From: Trueperella pecoris
GTDB taxonomy: Bacteria; Actinomycetota; Actinomycetes; Actinomycetales; Actinomycetaceae
Direction of reading: 5' to 3'
Length of the DNA: 64,000 bases
NCBI RefSeq assembly: GCF_014926385.1
Contig: NZ_CP053291.1
Span: forward strand, 744,001-808,000
Shown here: positions 34,477 through 43,296 of the stretch, one piece after another
Layout of the letters: each line of letters begins with the position of its first letter
Numbering within the stretch: position 1 is the stretch's first letter
Notes under the pieces: model-generated
What the model saw: the letters and a program-made list of their open reading frames with translations, nothing else
Told to the model about the DNA's origin: nothing
Databases searched by the model: none
Position numbers and translations under genes: made by a program

Positions 34477-34580
34477 TTGCCAAAAGTTGCATTCGAATTC
34501 TTCGGAATCGTGCATCGGCCACGCGGGGCGCAGCTGCATGTGGGCCTTTGGTGTGAGGTGGGCTGTGCAACTTTTGGCAA
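34477..34580. promoter_or_regulatory. Twin operator-like sites in the divergent promoter
   Basis: TTGCCAAAAGTTGCA (34477-34491) and its exact complement (34566-34580) lie 89 bp apart between the symporter and beta-glucuronidase genes. Each site is a pseudo-palindrome (TGCmAA ... TTGCA) of LacI/GalR size. They are the best candidates for binding by the LacI-type regulator encoded at the end of the locus, possibly with DNA looping. Confidence 0.65.
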
Positions 34581-34651
34581 CTTGGTCCGCGCGCTGGGGG
34601 ACTTGGCAATACTGGAGTAGAACAAGCTTAGTGTTTGGTAAAGGAGCCAAA

Positions 34652-36424
34652 ATGTTACGTGTGCGAGAATCTCGTTCCCGTCAGGTGAAGTCCCTCAATG
34701 GCCGGTGGGATTTCAAGGTAGATACTCATAACGTCGGGTTTGATGAGAAATGGTACGCCGCGCCGCTGGATACAGAACGCAAGATGGCAGTGCCGGGATC
34801 GTATAACGACGTCTTCATCGACACCGCTACCCACGATCATGTGGGCTACGTCTGGTACCAGACCACCGCCTTCGCGCCGAGCTTCGAGCGCCTCGTGTTG
34901 CATTTCGGGTCTGCCACTCATGCGGCTGTCGTCTTCGTCAACGGCGCCGAGGTTGTGCGCCACGAGGGCGGCTACCTCCCCTTTGAAGCCGACATCAGCG
35001 AACACGTGCAGGTCGGTGAAGAGTTCACGATCACCGTGGCTGTCGACAACCGCCTGAGCTGGCAGACGATTCCTCCGGGGTACGTTGACCAGGACTGTGA
35101 GGGCAACGACGTCCAGCATTACTTCCACGACTTCTACAACTATGCCGGTATTCACCGCACAGTCTCGCTCTACACTCGCCCTGCTGTGCACATCCAGGAC
35201 GTCACGATTGTCACGGATATCGACGGTGCGGACGGTGTTGTTGCTTACGACGTCGTCGCCGACGGTGCCACCGAGGTGAAGGTTCGGGTTGTGGATTCCT
35301 CGGGGCGCGAGGTTGCCAATGCCGAGGGGGCGTCCGGAAAAGTTCGCGTACCCGACGCCGACTTCTGGGCACCCGGCCACGGGGCACTCTACACGCTGGA
35401 GGTCACGGCGGACGAGGACGTTTACCCGCAGCGATTCGGCATCCGGACTGTCTCTATCGAGGACGGCGTGTTCAAGATCAACGGCGAGCCCTTCTATTTC
35501 CGCGGGTATGGCCGCCACGAGGACAACATTATCCGTGGCAAGCAGCACGACGACGTGTCGATGATCAACGATTTCGACATCATGCGGTGGCAGGGGGCAA
35601 ACTCCTTCCGAACCTCGCATTACCCGTACGCCGAGGACGTCATGGACTACGCCGACGAGCAGGGCTGGGTTGTCATCGACGAGACGCCGGCGGTGGGGCT
35701 GAATACCGGCCTGTCGGGAGGTGTCTTCCAGTCGAAGAGCTTCACGACCTTTTCAGAAGACACCGTCAACGGCGAGACCCAGCGTGCGCACGCGCGCGAG
35801 ATTCGCGATCTGATTGCACGCGATAAGAATCACCCCTCCGTCGTCATCTGGTCCATCGCGAACGAGCCCGAGACGAACACGGACGCCTCACGGGCCTACT
35901 TCGAGCCGCTTGTCGAGGTGGCGCGAGCGGCGGATTCGACCCGCCCTGTCGGATACGTCAACGTCATGCTCTCCCCGCCGCACCTCGAGCGCATCACCGA
36001 TCTCTTCGATGTCATCATGCTCAATCGCTACTACGGCTGGTATGTCAATACCGGAAAGATCAACGACGCCGAAGCGGCGCTGCGAGCCGAGATCGACGGA
36101 TGGCTCGAGCGCTTCCCGGGCAAGCCGATCATCTTCACCGAGTATGGTCCCGATACGCTCAATGGCAACAAGGACTTCTTCGCCCGTCCATGGTCGGAGG
36201 AATACCAGGCCGAAAATATTGCGATGTTCCACCGTGTGTTTGACGATTATCCGCAGATCCAGGGCGAACAGATGTGGAATTTCGCGGACTTCCAGACGAC
36301 GCCAGGCATCATGCGTGTCGGCGGGAATAAGAAGGGCATGTTCACCCGCGATCGTCAGCCTAAGCTCAACGCATACAAGGTGCGTGAGCGTTGGCTGAGG
36401 CTGAAGGAGGAACAGGGGCGCTAG
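34652..36424 (+). CDS. uidA: Beta-glucuronidase-like glycoside hydrolase family 2
   Basis: 590 residues, about the length of E. coli UidA (603). Sugar-binding, Ig-like and TIM-barrel domains are in the usual order. Acid/base Glu405 is in WSIANEPETN and nucleophile Glu497 in IIFTEYGPDT. The NRYYGWYVNTG loop and the conserved N-K pair near the C-terminus (GNKKGMFTRDRQPK) favour a glucuronidase over a galactosidase. AAAGGAG precedes ATG 34652. It is cytoplasmic and divergent from its probable transporter. Likely use: glucuronides or glycosaminoglycan fragments from a host. Confidence 0.87.
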   Translation: MLRVRESRSRQVKSLNGRWDFKVDTHNVGFDEKWYAAPLDTERKMAVPGSYNDVFIDTATHDHVGYVWYQTTAFAPSFERLVLHFGSATHAAVVFVNGAEVVRHEGGYLPFEADISEHVQVGEEFTITVAVDNRLSWQTIPPGYVDQDCEGNDVQHYFHDFYNYAGIHRTVSLYTRPAVHIQDVTIVTDIDGADGVVAYDVVADGATEVKVRVVDSSGREVANAEGASGKVRVPDADFWAPGHGALYTLEVTADEDVYPQRFGIRTVSIEDGVFKINGEPFYFRGYGRHEDNIIRGKQHDDVSMINDFDIMRWQGANSFRTSHYPYAEDVMDYADEQGWVVIDETPAVGLNTGLSGGVFQSKSFTTFSEDTVNGETQRAHAREIRDLIARDKNHPSVVIWSIANEPETNTDASRAYFEPLVEVARAADSTRPVGYVNVMLSPPHLERITDLFDVIMLNRYYGWYVNTGKINDAEAALRAEIDGWLERFPGKPIIFTEYGPDTLNGNKDFFARPWSEEYQAENIAMFHRVFDDYPQIQGEQMWNFADFQTTPGIMRVGGNKKGMFTRDRQPKLNAYKVRERWLRLKEEQGR

Positions 36425-36447
36425 CGCCCGAGCCCCATAGCTCATAG

Positions 36448-36481
36448 GACAGGAGTGGAGGCACGCGTCTCCACTCCTGTC
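36448..36481. terminator. Bidirectional hairpin between GH2 and LacI genes
   Basis: Perfect 13-bp stem (36448-36460 with 36469-36481) and eight-base loop between two convergent genes; the LacI-type stop codon lies inside the stem. Confidence 0.75.
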
Positions 36482-37492
36482 ACATGTGGCGCATCGGCGC
36501 CGGTCCCGTGCTGCCACGTATCGCGAATTCAACGGGCACAACAAGTGACTTGCGTTCGCGCACCCAGCGGTGGTTGTTCTGCCAGATGAGGGACTGGGCG
36601 GCCTTGCGGCCGATGAGCTCACCGCCGGAGGACAGTGAGGTGAGCTGCGGGTTGGTGATGAGGGCGGTATGGGAGTTGTCGAAGCCGACGATCGATACGT
36701 CGCCTGGAACGGATAACCCACGGTTCTCGATTCCACGCAGGAAGCCCGCCGCCATCACGTCGTTGAAGGCGATCACTGCGGTTCCGTGGGTGGGGTCCAT
36801 TCTGAGGCGTAGGACATGCCGCCCTCGAACAGCGGATCGAGGTGGCTCATTTGGCGGGCGTGCATGCCGCGTTTATCGCACTCGTATTGCAAGGCTCGCC
36901 AGCGCATAGGGCTCGTCCACGAATAGGGAGGCCCGGCGAGGTAGACCACACGCTCATGGCCGAGGTTGTGAAGGTGCTCACAGATTCGATGGAGGCCCTG
37001 GCGAATGTCTGCGACGACGCACGTGTGTCCGTTCGCATGCCTGTTGACGAGGACGACGGGCTTCGTCCGTTCGAATTCCCGTATCCCCGCGGGATTGAGC
37101 TGGGAAATGGGGAAGGCGATCCCGTCGATGAAGGGAAGGACGGAGGTCAGAGTCGCCTTTTCTGTTTCCGGTGAGCCGGGGGAGTTGATGACGATGACGC
37201 TGTAGCCGTTTTCTGATGCGGCATCTTGGAAGCCCTTGAGGATATCGGTGTAAACGGGGTTGCCGAATTGCGCGATAACGAATCCGAGCACGTAGGTGCT
37301 GTCCGCTTCTTCCCAGTATGCTGAGCCGCTCGTTTTGTATCCGAGGTCGCGGGCGGCTGCCTGGACGCGCGCGGCGGTAGCGGCGCTGACGCGCGCCGGG
37401 GAAGAAAAGGTGCGTGACACGGTGGAGGGGGAGACCCCAGCGAGTTTGGCGACGTCGTAGATCGTCGTTTTATGTCGCTCGTGTGTAGGCAT
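36480..37492 (-). pseudogene. LacI-family transcriptional regulator split by a frameshift
   Basis: N-terminal HTH TTIYDVAKLAGVSPSTVSR (start MPTHERHK behind GGGAGCGG) and ligand-binding parts are read until about 36800, where the frame runs to an early stop after SYASEWTPPTEPQ. The remaining C-terminal ~100 residues (HGTAVIAFNDVMAAGFLRG, GDVSIVGFDNSHTALI) are complete in another frame. A one-base indel near 36790-36810 explains this. Without correction the protein lacks its second subdomain and would not dimerise or bind inducer normally. A sequencing error cannot be excluded. Confidence 0.8.
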
Positions 37493-37622
37493 ATCCGCTC
37501 CCGTCGTGCGCAGGCCCGCGCGTCGTGATGAGCCTGTGGTCATAGAAACATCTTAGTGAAGGGAAGCCTAAGATGCCCGCGATATCGCCTACAGTGGCGG
37601 TGTACTGAGGAAAGGGTGAATT

Positions 37623-38567
37623 GTGGGCCGGGGCGTCGTCATCTCGTTACTTTCGTCTGTGACGTTTGCGGCGCTGTCTTTTGTGGCCGCCCAGCTATCT
37701 GCACTGTCGGGGGCACAGGTATGGGCGTTGCGTATCATGCTGACCGTGCCGGGCATCCTCATCCTGCTTGCGGCGTCGGGGCGCTGGTTGTGGTTCTCGA
37801 GCGAATTTCGCCGAGTCGTCGATCAGCCGCGTAAACTTCTGGCCTACGCCTTCACGGTTCCGATGTTGGCTTCGCAAATGTGGCTGTTCGGTTGGGCCCC
37901 GCAGAGCGGCAATACGCTGGCCCTGTCCATGGGATACTTCCTGTTGCCGATCGTCATGGTGATAGCGGGGCGAGTCATTTTCAAGGAATCGCTCAGCCCC
38001 TTGACGATTGTCGCGACCTGCATTGCCAGCTCCGCCATTGTTTTCGAAATGGTGAGGGCGGGCGGCCTGGGGTGGGTGACGGCGTGGGTTGCGCTCGGGT
38101 ATCCGGCCTACTTCGTCCTTCGCCGAATCTTCGAGACGGACGGGGTAGGAGCCTTGACGTGGGAGATGGCCTTAGCGATGCCGCTCGCGCTCGCGGTGGC
38201 GGTCAGGTCTGCCGAGGCCGACCCGCTCCTCTCCCCACGCCTCGGCATCCTTCTTCTGATGTTGGGCGTCCTGTCGGTCATCGGCGTCGTCACATACGTG
38301 ATGGCCGCGAAGCTCTTGCCCTACGCCGTCTTCGGGCTACTGAGTTACGTAGAGCCGATTTTGGTCACCTGCGTTGCAGCCCTCATTGGCGAACGCATTA
38401 TGGGTGCCGAGTGGGTGACGTATATCGGCATTTGGCTCGCTGTCATTGTGCTTGCCGTCGACGGCGTCCGTTCGATGGCCCAACGCCGCAGCTTTGCGTT
38501 GTCAGCGGCTCGGCCGTGGCGGCGTTGGCGCCAGGCGCTCGGGCGCGAGGGCTCGCGCCGACGGTAG
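37623..38567 (+). CDS. EamA/RarD-type drug-metabolite exporter
   Basis: 314 residues with ten hydrophobic segments in two five-helix halves; the RarD-like parts are FTVPMLASQMWLFGWAPQSG and LGYFLLPIVMVIAGRVIF (second of each half near GLLSYVEPILV). GTG start 37623 follows AAAGGGTG. These carriers move amino acids or small metabolites; the substrate is not predictable. The C-terminal 30 residues are Arg-rich and cytoplasmic. Confidence 0.82.
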   Translation: MGRGVVISLLSSVTFAALSFVAAQLSALSGAQVWALRIMLTVPGILILLAASGRWLWFSSEFRRVVDQPRKLLAYAFTVPMLASQMWLFGWAPQSGNTLALSMGYFLLPIVMVIAGRVIFKESLSPLTIVATCIASSAIVFEMVRAGGLGWVTAWVALGYPAYFVLRRIFETDGVGALTWEMALAMPLALAVAVRSAEADPLLSPRLGILLLMLGVLSVIGVVTYVMAAKLLPYAVFGLLSYVEPILVTCVAALIGERIMGAEWVTYIGIWLAVIVLAVDGVRSMAQRRSFALSAARPWRRWRQALGREGSRRR

Positions 38568-39180
38568 GCCAGCAGCAGGCCCGTCGCGATGAGACAGAAC
38601 GCGCTGGTGAGGAGAGAGCCTTCGATGCCGGCGGTGCCACCGGTGAGCCACGCCGGGCCGGCGAACGTTCCACTGAGGACACCGGGCGCGTCGCCTGTCC
38701 CGGAGACATTTCCGCCTCAGAAAGAGGACTGCATGGCGTTCGATCCGGCGTGAAGGCCGATTGGGAGCCATAGCCTGCCGTTCCACTGGTATGCCGCACA
38801 CAGCAGCGGGCCAGCGGCGATCCACCGATCGCTGCGTATGGAAGGCGGACGGCGCTGACCTTCCACCAGCCCCCCGGCCAAAAGGACGAGCATGGGAAGC
38901 GAGACGAAGACCGCGCCGAGGCCCATGTCCCTCACGGCTCCTTGCCGCCCAAGAGCGCACCCGCCGATGAGTCGCAGGAGGACGCCGTATACGGTGAGGC
39001 AGGCTGCACCTGTCACGAGGGCGGTGATGAGGAAGATCAGCGGGGCTTGGGTGATGTTGACACCGGTAACCGCCTCCGTCAGCACTGTCCCGATGCCGGT
39101 GAGCGAAAGCGCAACCGTCGAGATAGCCAAGGGATAACAAGCAGCTGGAGCCAAGGCCGGGCGGTCGGATGGTCGATAGC
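38568..39180 (-). pseudogene. CPBP (CAAX/bacteriocin-processing) membrane protease, decayed
   Basis: Membrane segments VTGVNITQAPLIFLITALVT and LRLIGG, and the late family motif WNGRLWLPIGLHAGSNAMQS, are recognisable on the minus strand. Directly after QSSF an in-frame TGA (38719-38717) interrupts sequence that continues GGNVSGTGDAPGVLSGTFAG and LTGGTAGIEGSLLTS in the same frame. The EExxxR catalytic segment is missing. So both a nonsense mutation and an internal deletion have occurred. Confidence 0.7.
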
Positions 39181-39242
39181 GCGCAGGCGAGCGCCAGCGT
39201 CGCCAGTGGGTGGGATCGTCATGGAACGTCGAAGAAGCTCCG

Positions 39243-39545
39243 TCACTGCCCAAGCAGTGTGTTAACTCGCTCGACCTTGGCGGTGATCTGGCCCGTGTAT
39301 CCGGGGCGAATGTCGGCCTTCATGACGAGGGATATGCGGGGCGTGCGCTTCTCAAGTTCCTCCACGCACGCCTTGACCACGGCCATGACCTCGTCCCACT
39401 CACCCTCAAGCGTCGTGAACATGGACGTGGTCTCGTTGGGCAGACCAGACTCGTTGACGATCTTGACGGCGGCGGCCACGGCCTCCGAGACGGAGCCATC
39501 GGGCTGGTCGGATGTCTGCGGTGCGATGGAGAATGCGAGGAGCAT
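39243..39545 (-). CDS. MTH1187/YkoF-like thiamine-binding-type protein
   Basis: 100-residue ferredoxin-fold protein of the DUF77 family: start MLLAFSIAPQTSD, then VAAAVKIVNESGLPNETTSM, FTTLEGEWDEVM and the final KADIRPGYTGQ. Members bind thiamine or related ligands and have been linked to cofactor transport or homeostasis. The MLLAF start matches the family length; an upstream ATG at 39584 would add 13 unconserved residues. Confidence 0.82.
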   Translation of the reverse strand: MLLAFSIAPQTSDQPDGSVSEAVAAAVKIVNESGLPNETTSMFTTLEGEWDEVMAVVKACVEELEKRTPRISLVMKADIRPGYTGQITAKVERVNTLLGQ

Positions 39546-39715
39546 GTGCGATCCCGTCTGATAGTAGTGATTTTTCACTTTCAAGGATAGACGAGGTTGG
39601 GGGCCGAGTCATTGCCCTATACTCTTATGCAGTACGCGTCGCCGCGGAAGCATGTCGGTCCTTGTGCCCGATTTACTACACACCAACTTGTGCTTCACAT
39701 CGATCGGAGTTGTTC

Positions 39716-40330
39716 ATGAATACGTGGGAGATTATTGGCTGGGCCGGATCGGTTTTGGTCATTGTGTCGTTGATGGTGCCGAGCGTGCGTCGCTTCCGCG
39801 TTCTCAACCTCGCCGGTTCCTTCATCGCGACCGTCTACAACATCTACTTCGGAATCTGGCCTTATGCCGCCATGAACGGCGTCATCGTGGCCATCGACGC
39901 CTACTGGTTGTGGCGCCTGAGCCGGGAGGGCGATGAGGAACGTGGCTACAGCGTTGTCGAGGCGCGTGGGGACGACGCCGTCGTGGTGCGTTTCCTTGAC
40001 CGTCACGCATCCGCCATTGCCAAGTCTTTCCCGTCGTTCCGTCGCGAGAGCCTGCCCGAGGCGAGGGCGCTCCTGATCATGCACGAGGAGGAAATTATCG
40101 GGCTGTTTGGGATGCGCGTGGACGGTGGCGTTGGCCATATTGTTCTTGACTTCGTCACCGAGCGTTTCCGTGACTTTACCCCGGGTGCTTTCCTCTACAA
40201 CAACAAGGAGATCTTCGCGGGCATGGGTGTCAAGAAGCTGGAGCTGACCATGGGACAGACCACCGATCCGGTCTACTTCGCCAAGCAGGGCTTCGTTGAC
40301 GAAGGGGAACTGCTCTACCGAGCCATCTGA
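39716..40330 (+). CDS. YgjV-type membrane protein with a GNAT-like C-terminal domain
   Basis: 204 residues. Three N-terminal helices (about 1-75: IIGWAGSVLVIVSLMVPSVRR, YNIYFGIWPYAAMNGVIVAID) match the YgjV-type inner-membrane family. The C-terminal 110 residues (AKSFPSFRRESLPEARAL, EEEIIGLFGMR, EIFAGMGVKKLELTM, YFAKQGFVDEG) resemble an acyltransferase (GNAT-like) fold. Function unknown. GATCGGAG lies nine bases before ATG 39716. Confidence 0.7.
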   Translation: MNTWEIIGWAGSVLVIVSLMVPSVRRFRVLNLAGSFIATVYNIYFGIWPYAAMNGVIVAIDAYWLWRLSREGDEERGYSVVEARGDDAVVVRFLDRHASAIAKSFPSFRRESLPEARALLIMHEEEIIGLFGMRVDGGVGHIVLDFVTERFRDFTPGAFLYNNKEIFAGMGVKKLELTMGQTTDPVYFAKQGFVDEGELLYRAI

Positions 40331-41668
40331 TTACGTACGCGTTGGTTGGGGGATGAGGCCTCGCAAGGTGGTGAGGGCCACCGTCAGTTTCTCCCGTGAG
40401 CCCGTTCCCAAACCGACGACGATTCCGGAGTTTTCGGCCGCGGACCAATACTTGGCGAGGGACTCGACGGCGAGCCCGTGGTTGCGGGCGCGGTGGAGGA
40501 CGTCGGACTCCGCTGTGGGGGAGAGCTCAATGGTAGCCCCGAGCCCTCCTTCCATCGCGTTACCCTCGGGAAAGATGCTCTCAAACACGCTCCGGCGATA
40601 CTTGTATTCGCGGCGCACGCGCGCCGTGTGGCGGCGTAGCCCGTCGGCCTCTAAGAAGTGTGCAAGGGCATCTTGGCCGATGCCAGACACGGGCGTGACG
40701 TGTGCTGCGACGGCGTCGCGCAGACGTTCAGGCACAACGAGGTAGCCAAGCCCCAGCGCAGGTGTGAGGATCTTTGCCAGCGAACCGAGCAGGACGGTCC
40801 CGCCCGGATCGAGGGCAAGGAGCGCCGGGTGGGTGGCGCGCAACTCGGAGTCATAATCGTCCTCGATCAGGAGTGCCCCCGGCATCGACTGCCGCCATTC
40901 GACCCATTGTCGCCGTCGGCCGGCCGGCATCTGCGTGCCATACGGGAACTGGTGATTGGGTGTGATGAGCACGGCGGAGGGGGAGCGTGCCGCCACGGGG
41001 GAAGACTCGGCGGAATGGCCCGGCAACACCGCCGGAGGCGGGACGGGGCCATCGTCGTCGAATGGCATCGTCTCAACCTCCCAACCCACCGCATGGGGGA
41101 CGGTATGCAGGGAGGGAAATCCCGGGTCCTCAACGCCGAGACGCGGGGCGACACCCGACGCCGAGAGTGCCGCCAGGACGGCCCTCAGGCCATCGCGGGC
41201 TCCGCCCGTGATGATGATCGATTCAGGACCAAGGGGCATCGCGCGCGCGAGGCGAATGTGCTCGGCCAGCAGGTGACGAAGCCGGGGGGAGCCCGGGCTG
41301 GCGTAGGCATGCGGCTCGGCTGCCGCGGCCCGCCACGCGGCCCGCCAGGTCGACGTCGTCAAAGCCTCCGTCAACGCGGCCCCCGGGCGCAGCATCTCCA
41401 AAGGTGGCGCTGGGCAAACGGCGGTGACGGTGTGGCGAGGCGGAAACGCGGGGATCGGCAACGCCGGATGAATGCGGCTGCCGCCGGAGCCGGCGACGAG
41501 GATGCCCTCGCCGGCCAGCTGTTCGTATGCCGTGACGATGGAGCCACGCGAAACGCCAAGCTGTTCCGCGAGCGCGCGGGTCGAGGGCAGGCGGTCGCCG
41601 GGGGCGAGGGTGCCCGACTCGAGGCGCCCTCGGATATCGGCAACCACCTGGGCCGGGATGGATGACAC
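40331..41668 (-). CDS. pdxR: PdxR: MocR-type (GntR + aminotransferase) regulator of PLP synthesis
   Basis: 445 residues. The GntR winged helix (about 1-75: SIPAQVVADIRGRLESG, LGVSRGSIVTAYEQLAGEG) is fused to an aminotransferase fold I domain with the PLP lysine in LLGSLAKILTPALGLGYL and the D-Y pair in IEDDYDSELR. GTG 41668 follows GGAGG at five bases and is preferred to ATG 41680. In Actinobacteria PdxR activates pdxST when PLP is low and usually represses itself. It is divergent from pdxST with the operator between them. Confidence 0.92.
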   Translation of the reverse strand: MSSIPAQVVADIRGRLESGTLAPGDRLPSTRALAEQLGVSRGSIVTAYEQLAGEGILVAGSGGSRIHPALPIPAFPPRHTVTAVCPAPPLEMLRPGAALTEALTTSTWRAAWRAAAAEPHAYASPGSPRLRHLLAEHIRLARAMPLGPESIIITGGARDGLRAVLAALSASGVAPRLGVEDPGFPSLHTVPHAVGWEVETMPFDDDGPVPPPAVLPGHSAESSPVAARSPSAVLITPNHQFPYGTQMPAGRRRQWVEWRQSMPGALLIEDDYDSELRATHPALLALDPGGTVLLGSLAKILTPALGLGYLVVPERLRDAVAAHVTPVSGIGQDALAHFLEADGLRRHTARVRREYKYRRSVFESIFPEGNAMEGGLGATIELSPTAESDVLHRARNHGLAVESLAKYWSAAENSGIVVGLGTGSREKLTVALTTLRGLIPQPTRT

Positions 41669-41694
41669 GTAAACCTCCATGACGCGTCGGCGCC

Positions 41695-41739
41695 GTGGTC
41701 TAAAATAGTTGAATAAAACTGGTCTTTATCTTAGACCAC
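41695..41739. promoter_or_regulatory. PdxR operator between pdxR and pdxS
   Basis: GTGGTCTAA (41695-41703) and its complement TTAGACCAC (41731-41739) flank a further CTGGTCTTT (41719-41727). The repeated GTGGTCTA core agrees with the AAAGTGGWCTA-type motif known for Corynebacterium glutamicum PdxR (recalled, not searched). Three half-sites, two direct and one inverted, suit a MocR dimer or tetramer. Confidence 0.78.
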
Positions 41740-41760
41740 GCGGGGGTCACAATAGTATCC

Positions 41761-42648
41761 ATGGATATTGAAACTGGATCACCACTGGTCAAACGCGGAC
41801 TCGCGGACATGCTCAAGGGCGGCGTCATCATGGACGTCGTCACCGCCGAACAGGCGAAGATCGCCGAGGAAGCCGGCGCGGTCGCCGTCATGGCCCTCGA
41901 GCGCGTGCCCGCAGACATCCGGGCGCAGGGCGGCGTGGCGCGGATGTCGGACCCGGATCTTATCGATGACATCATCTCTGCGGTCTCCATCCCCGTCATG
42001 GCCAAAGCCCGCATCGGCCACTTCGTCGAAGCCCAGGTGCTTGAAGCCCTCAAGGTCGACTTCATCGACGAGTCCGAAGTGCTCTCGCCCGCCGACTACG
42101 TCAACCACATCAACAAGCGTGACTTCACCGTGCCTTTCGTCTGCGGCGCGACCAACCTCGGGGAGGCACTGCGGCGCATCACCGAAGGTGCGGCCATGAT
42201 CCGCTCCAAGGGCGAGGCAGGCACCGGCGACGTCTCGGAGGCCACCAAGCACATTCGGACGATCAACAAGGAGATCGCGGCGCTCGCGAGCCTGACCGAC
42301 GACGAACTGTTCGTTGCCGCGAAGGAACTGGCCGCGCCTTACGACCTCGTTCGTGAAGTGACCCGCACTGGAAAGCTTCCCGTGGTCCTCTTCGTCGCGG
42401 GCGGTGTTGCCACCCCGGCCGACGCCGCCATGATGATGCAGCTCGGTGCGGATGGCGTCTTCGTCGGATCAGGCATTTTCAAGTCCGGCAATCCGGCCGC
42501 CCGCGCTGCCGCGATTGTCAAGGCCACCGCCTACTACAACGACCCGGCGGTGATCGCCGAGGTCTCGCGAGGACTGGGCGAAGCGATGGTGGGCATCAAT
42601 GTGGCAGACCTTCCCGCACCACATCGCCTCGCCGAGCGTGGCTGGTAA
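41761..42648 (+). CDS. pdxS: Pyridoxal 5'-phosphate synthase subunit PdxS
   Basis: 295-residue TIM-barrel synthase that makes PLP from ribose 5-phosphate, glyceraldehyde 3-phosphate and ammonia supplied by PdxT. Conserved segments are [52 protein letters not shown] (catalytic lysine), [10 protein letters not shown] and [14 protein letters not shown]. It overlaps pdxT by one base (TAATG). The ATG is close to the operator, with no strong ribosome site, so a short or leaderless transcript is possible. Confidence 0.97.
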   Translation: MDIETGSPLVKRGLADMLKGGVIMDVVTAEQAKIAEEAGAVAVMALERVPADIRAQGGVARMSDPDLIDDIISAVSIPVMAKARIGHFVEAQVLEALKVDFIDESEVLSPADYVNHINKRDFTVPFVCGATNLGEALRRITEGAAMIRSKGEAGTGDVSEATKHIRTINKEIAALASLTDDELFVAAKELAAPYDLVREVTRTGKLPVVLFVAGGVATPADAAMMMQLGADGVFVGSGIFKSGNPAARAAAIVKATAYYNDPAVIAEVSRGLGEAMVGINVADLPAPHRLAERGW

Positions 42649-43172
42649 TGCTGGTTGGCATCTTTGCCCTGCAGGGCGGGGTTGCCGAGCACGTTGACAT
42701 GGTCGAGCAGCTCGGCGCCCACACCCGCTGGGTTCGCAAAGTGGAGGACTTTGACGGGCTAGATGCGCTCATCCTGCCCGGCGGTGAGTCGACCACGATG
42801 AACAAGCTCATCGACACCTTTGGTCTGCGTGAACGCCTTGCGCGCGCGGTTGGCGAAGTCCCCACGTTGGGCACGTGCGCTGGGCTCATTCTGCTCTCGC
42901 AAATCGGCGCGCTCGACGTCGACGTTAAGCGTAACGCTTTCGGCCCGCAGGTAGATTCGGCCTCAATGGATCTTAGCTGGGACGGCAAGGCCGTGCGGGC
43001 GGCGTTTATCCGTGCACCCAAGGTGACCCGAGTCGCGCCCGGTGTCGAGGTGTGCAGCCGCCTCGAGTCCGGCGAGATTGTAGGGGTTAGGTCCGGGAAG
43101 ACGATTGGTATTTCGTTCCATCCCGAGCTCACTGGCGATACGACCGTACACGCCGAATTACTCGACATGTGA
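42648..43172 (+). CDS. pdxT: Pyridoxal 5'-phosphate synthase glutaminase subunit PdxT
   Basis: 174-residue glutaminase that feeds ammonia to PdxS. Catalytic Cys77 is in TLGTCAGLILL, with His158 and Glu160 in SFHPELT; GGESTTM and RNAFGPQVDS are also conserved. It is about 20 residues shorter than usual (loops after the Cys and near 115-120), but all catalytic residues remain. Translationally coupled to pdxS by the TAATG overlap. Confidence 0.96.
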   Translation: MLVGIFALQGGVAEHVDMVEQLGAHTRWVRKVEDFDGLDALILPGGESTTMNKLIDTFGLRERLARAVGEVPTLGTCAGLILLSQIGALDVDVKRNAFGPQVDSASMDLSWDGKAVRAAFIRAPKVTRVAPGVEVCSRLESGEIVGVRSGKTIGISFHPELTGDTTVHAELLDM

Positions 43173-43200
43173 ACTAGCGGGCGCCCCGGCGCCCGCTAGT
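43173..43200. terminator. Hairpin after pdxT
   Basis: Stem ACTAGCGGGCGCC (43173-43185) with its exact complement (43188-43200), starting one base after the pdxT stop. No T-run follows, so it may act as a GC-rich terminator of the type common in Actinobacteria. Confidence 0.6.
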
Positions 43201-43296
43201 CAACTGGCCAAATGATCATGGACAGCCCCCTCACGAGGATAAAGATTTGTGCCTCTCTCGTGCCTCGGGGTTGCGCCTTTCTAGTACAATCTTTGG

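Noticed and set aside
40658-41665. 335-codon plus-strand frame opposite pdxR
   Set aside because: Arg/Gly-rich antisense shadow of a well-identified regulator.
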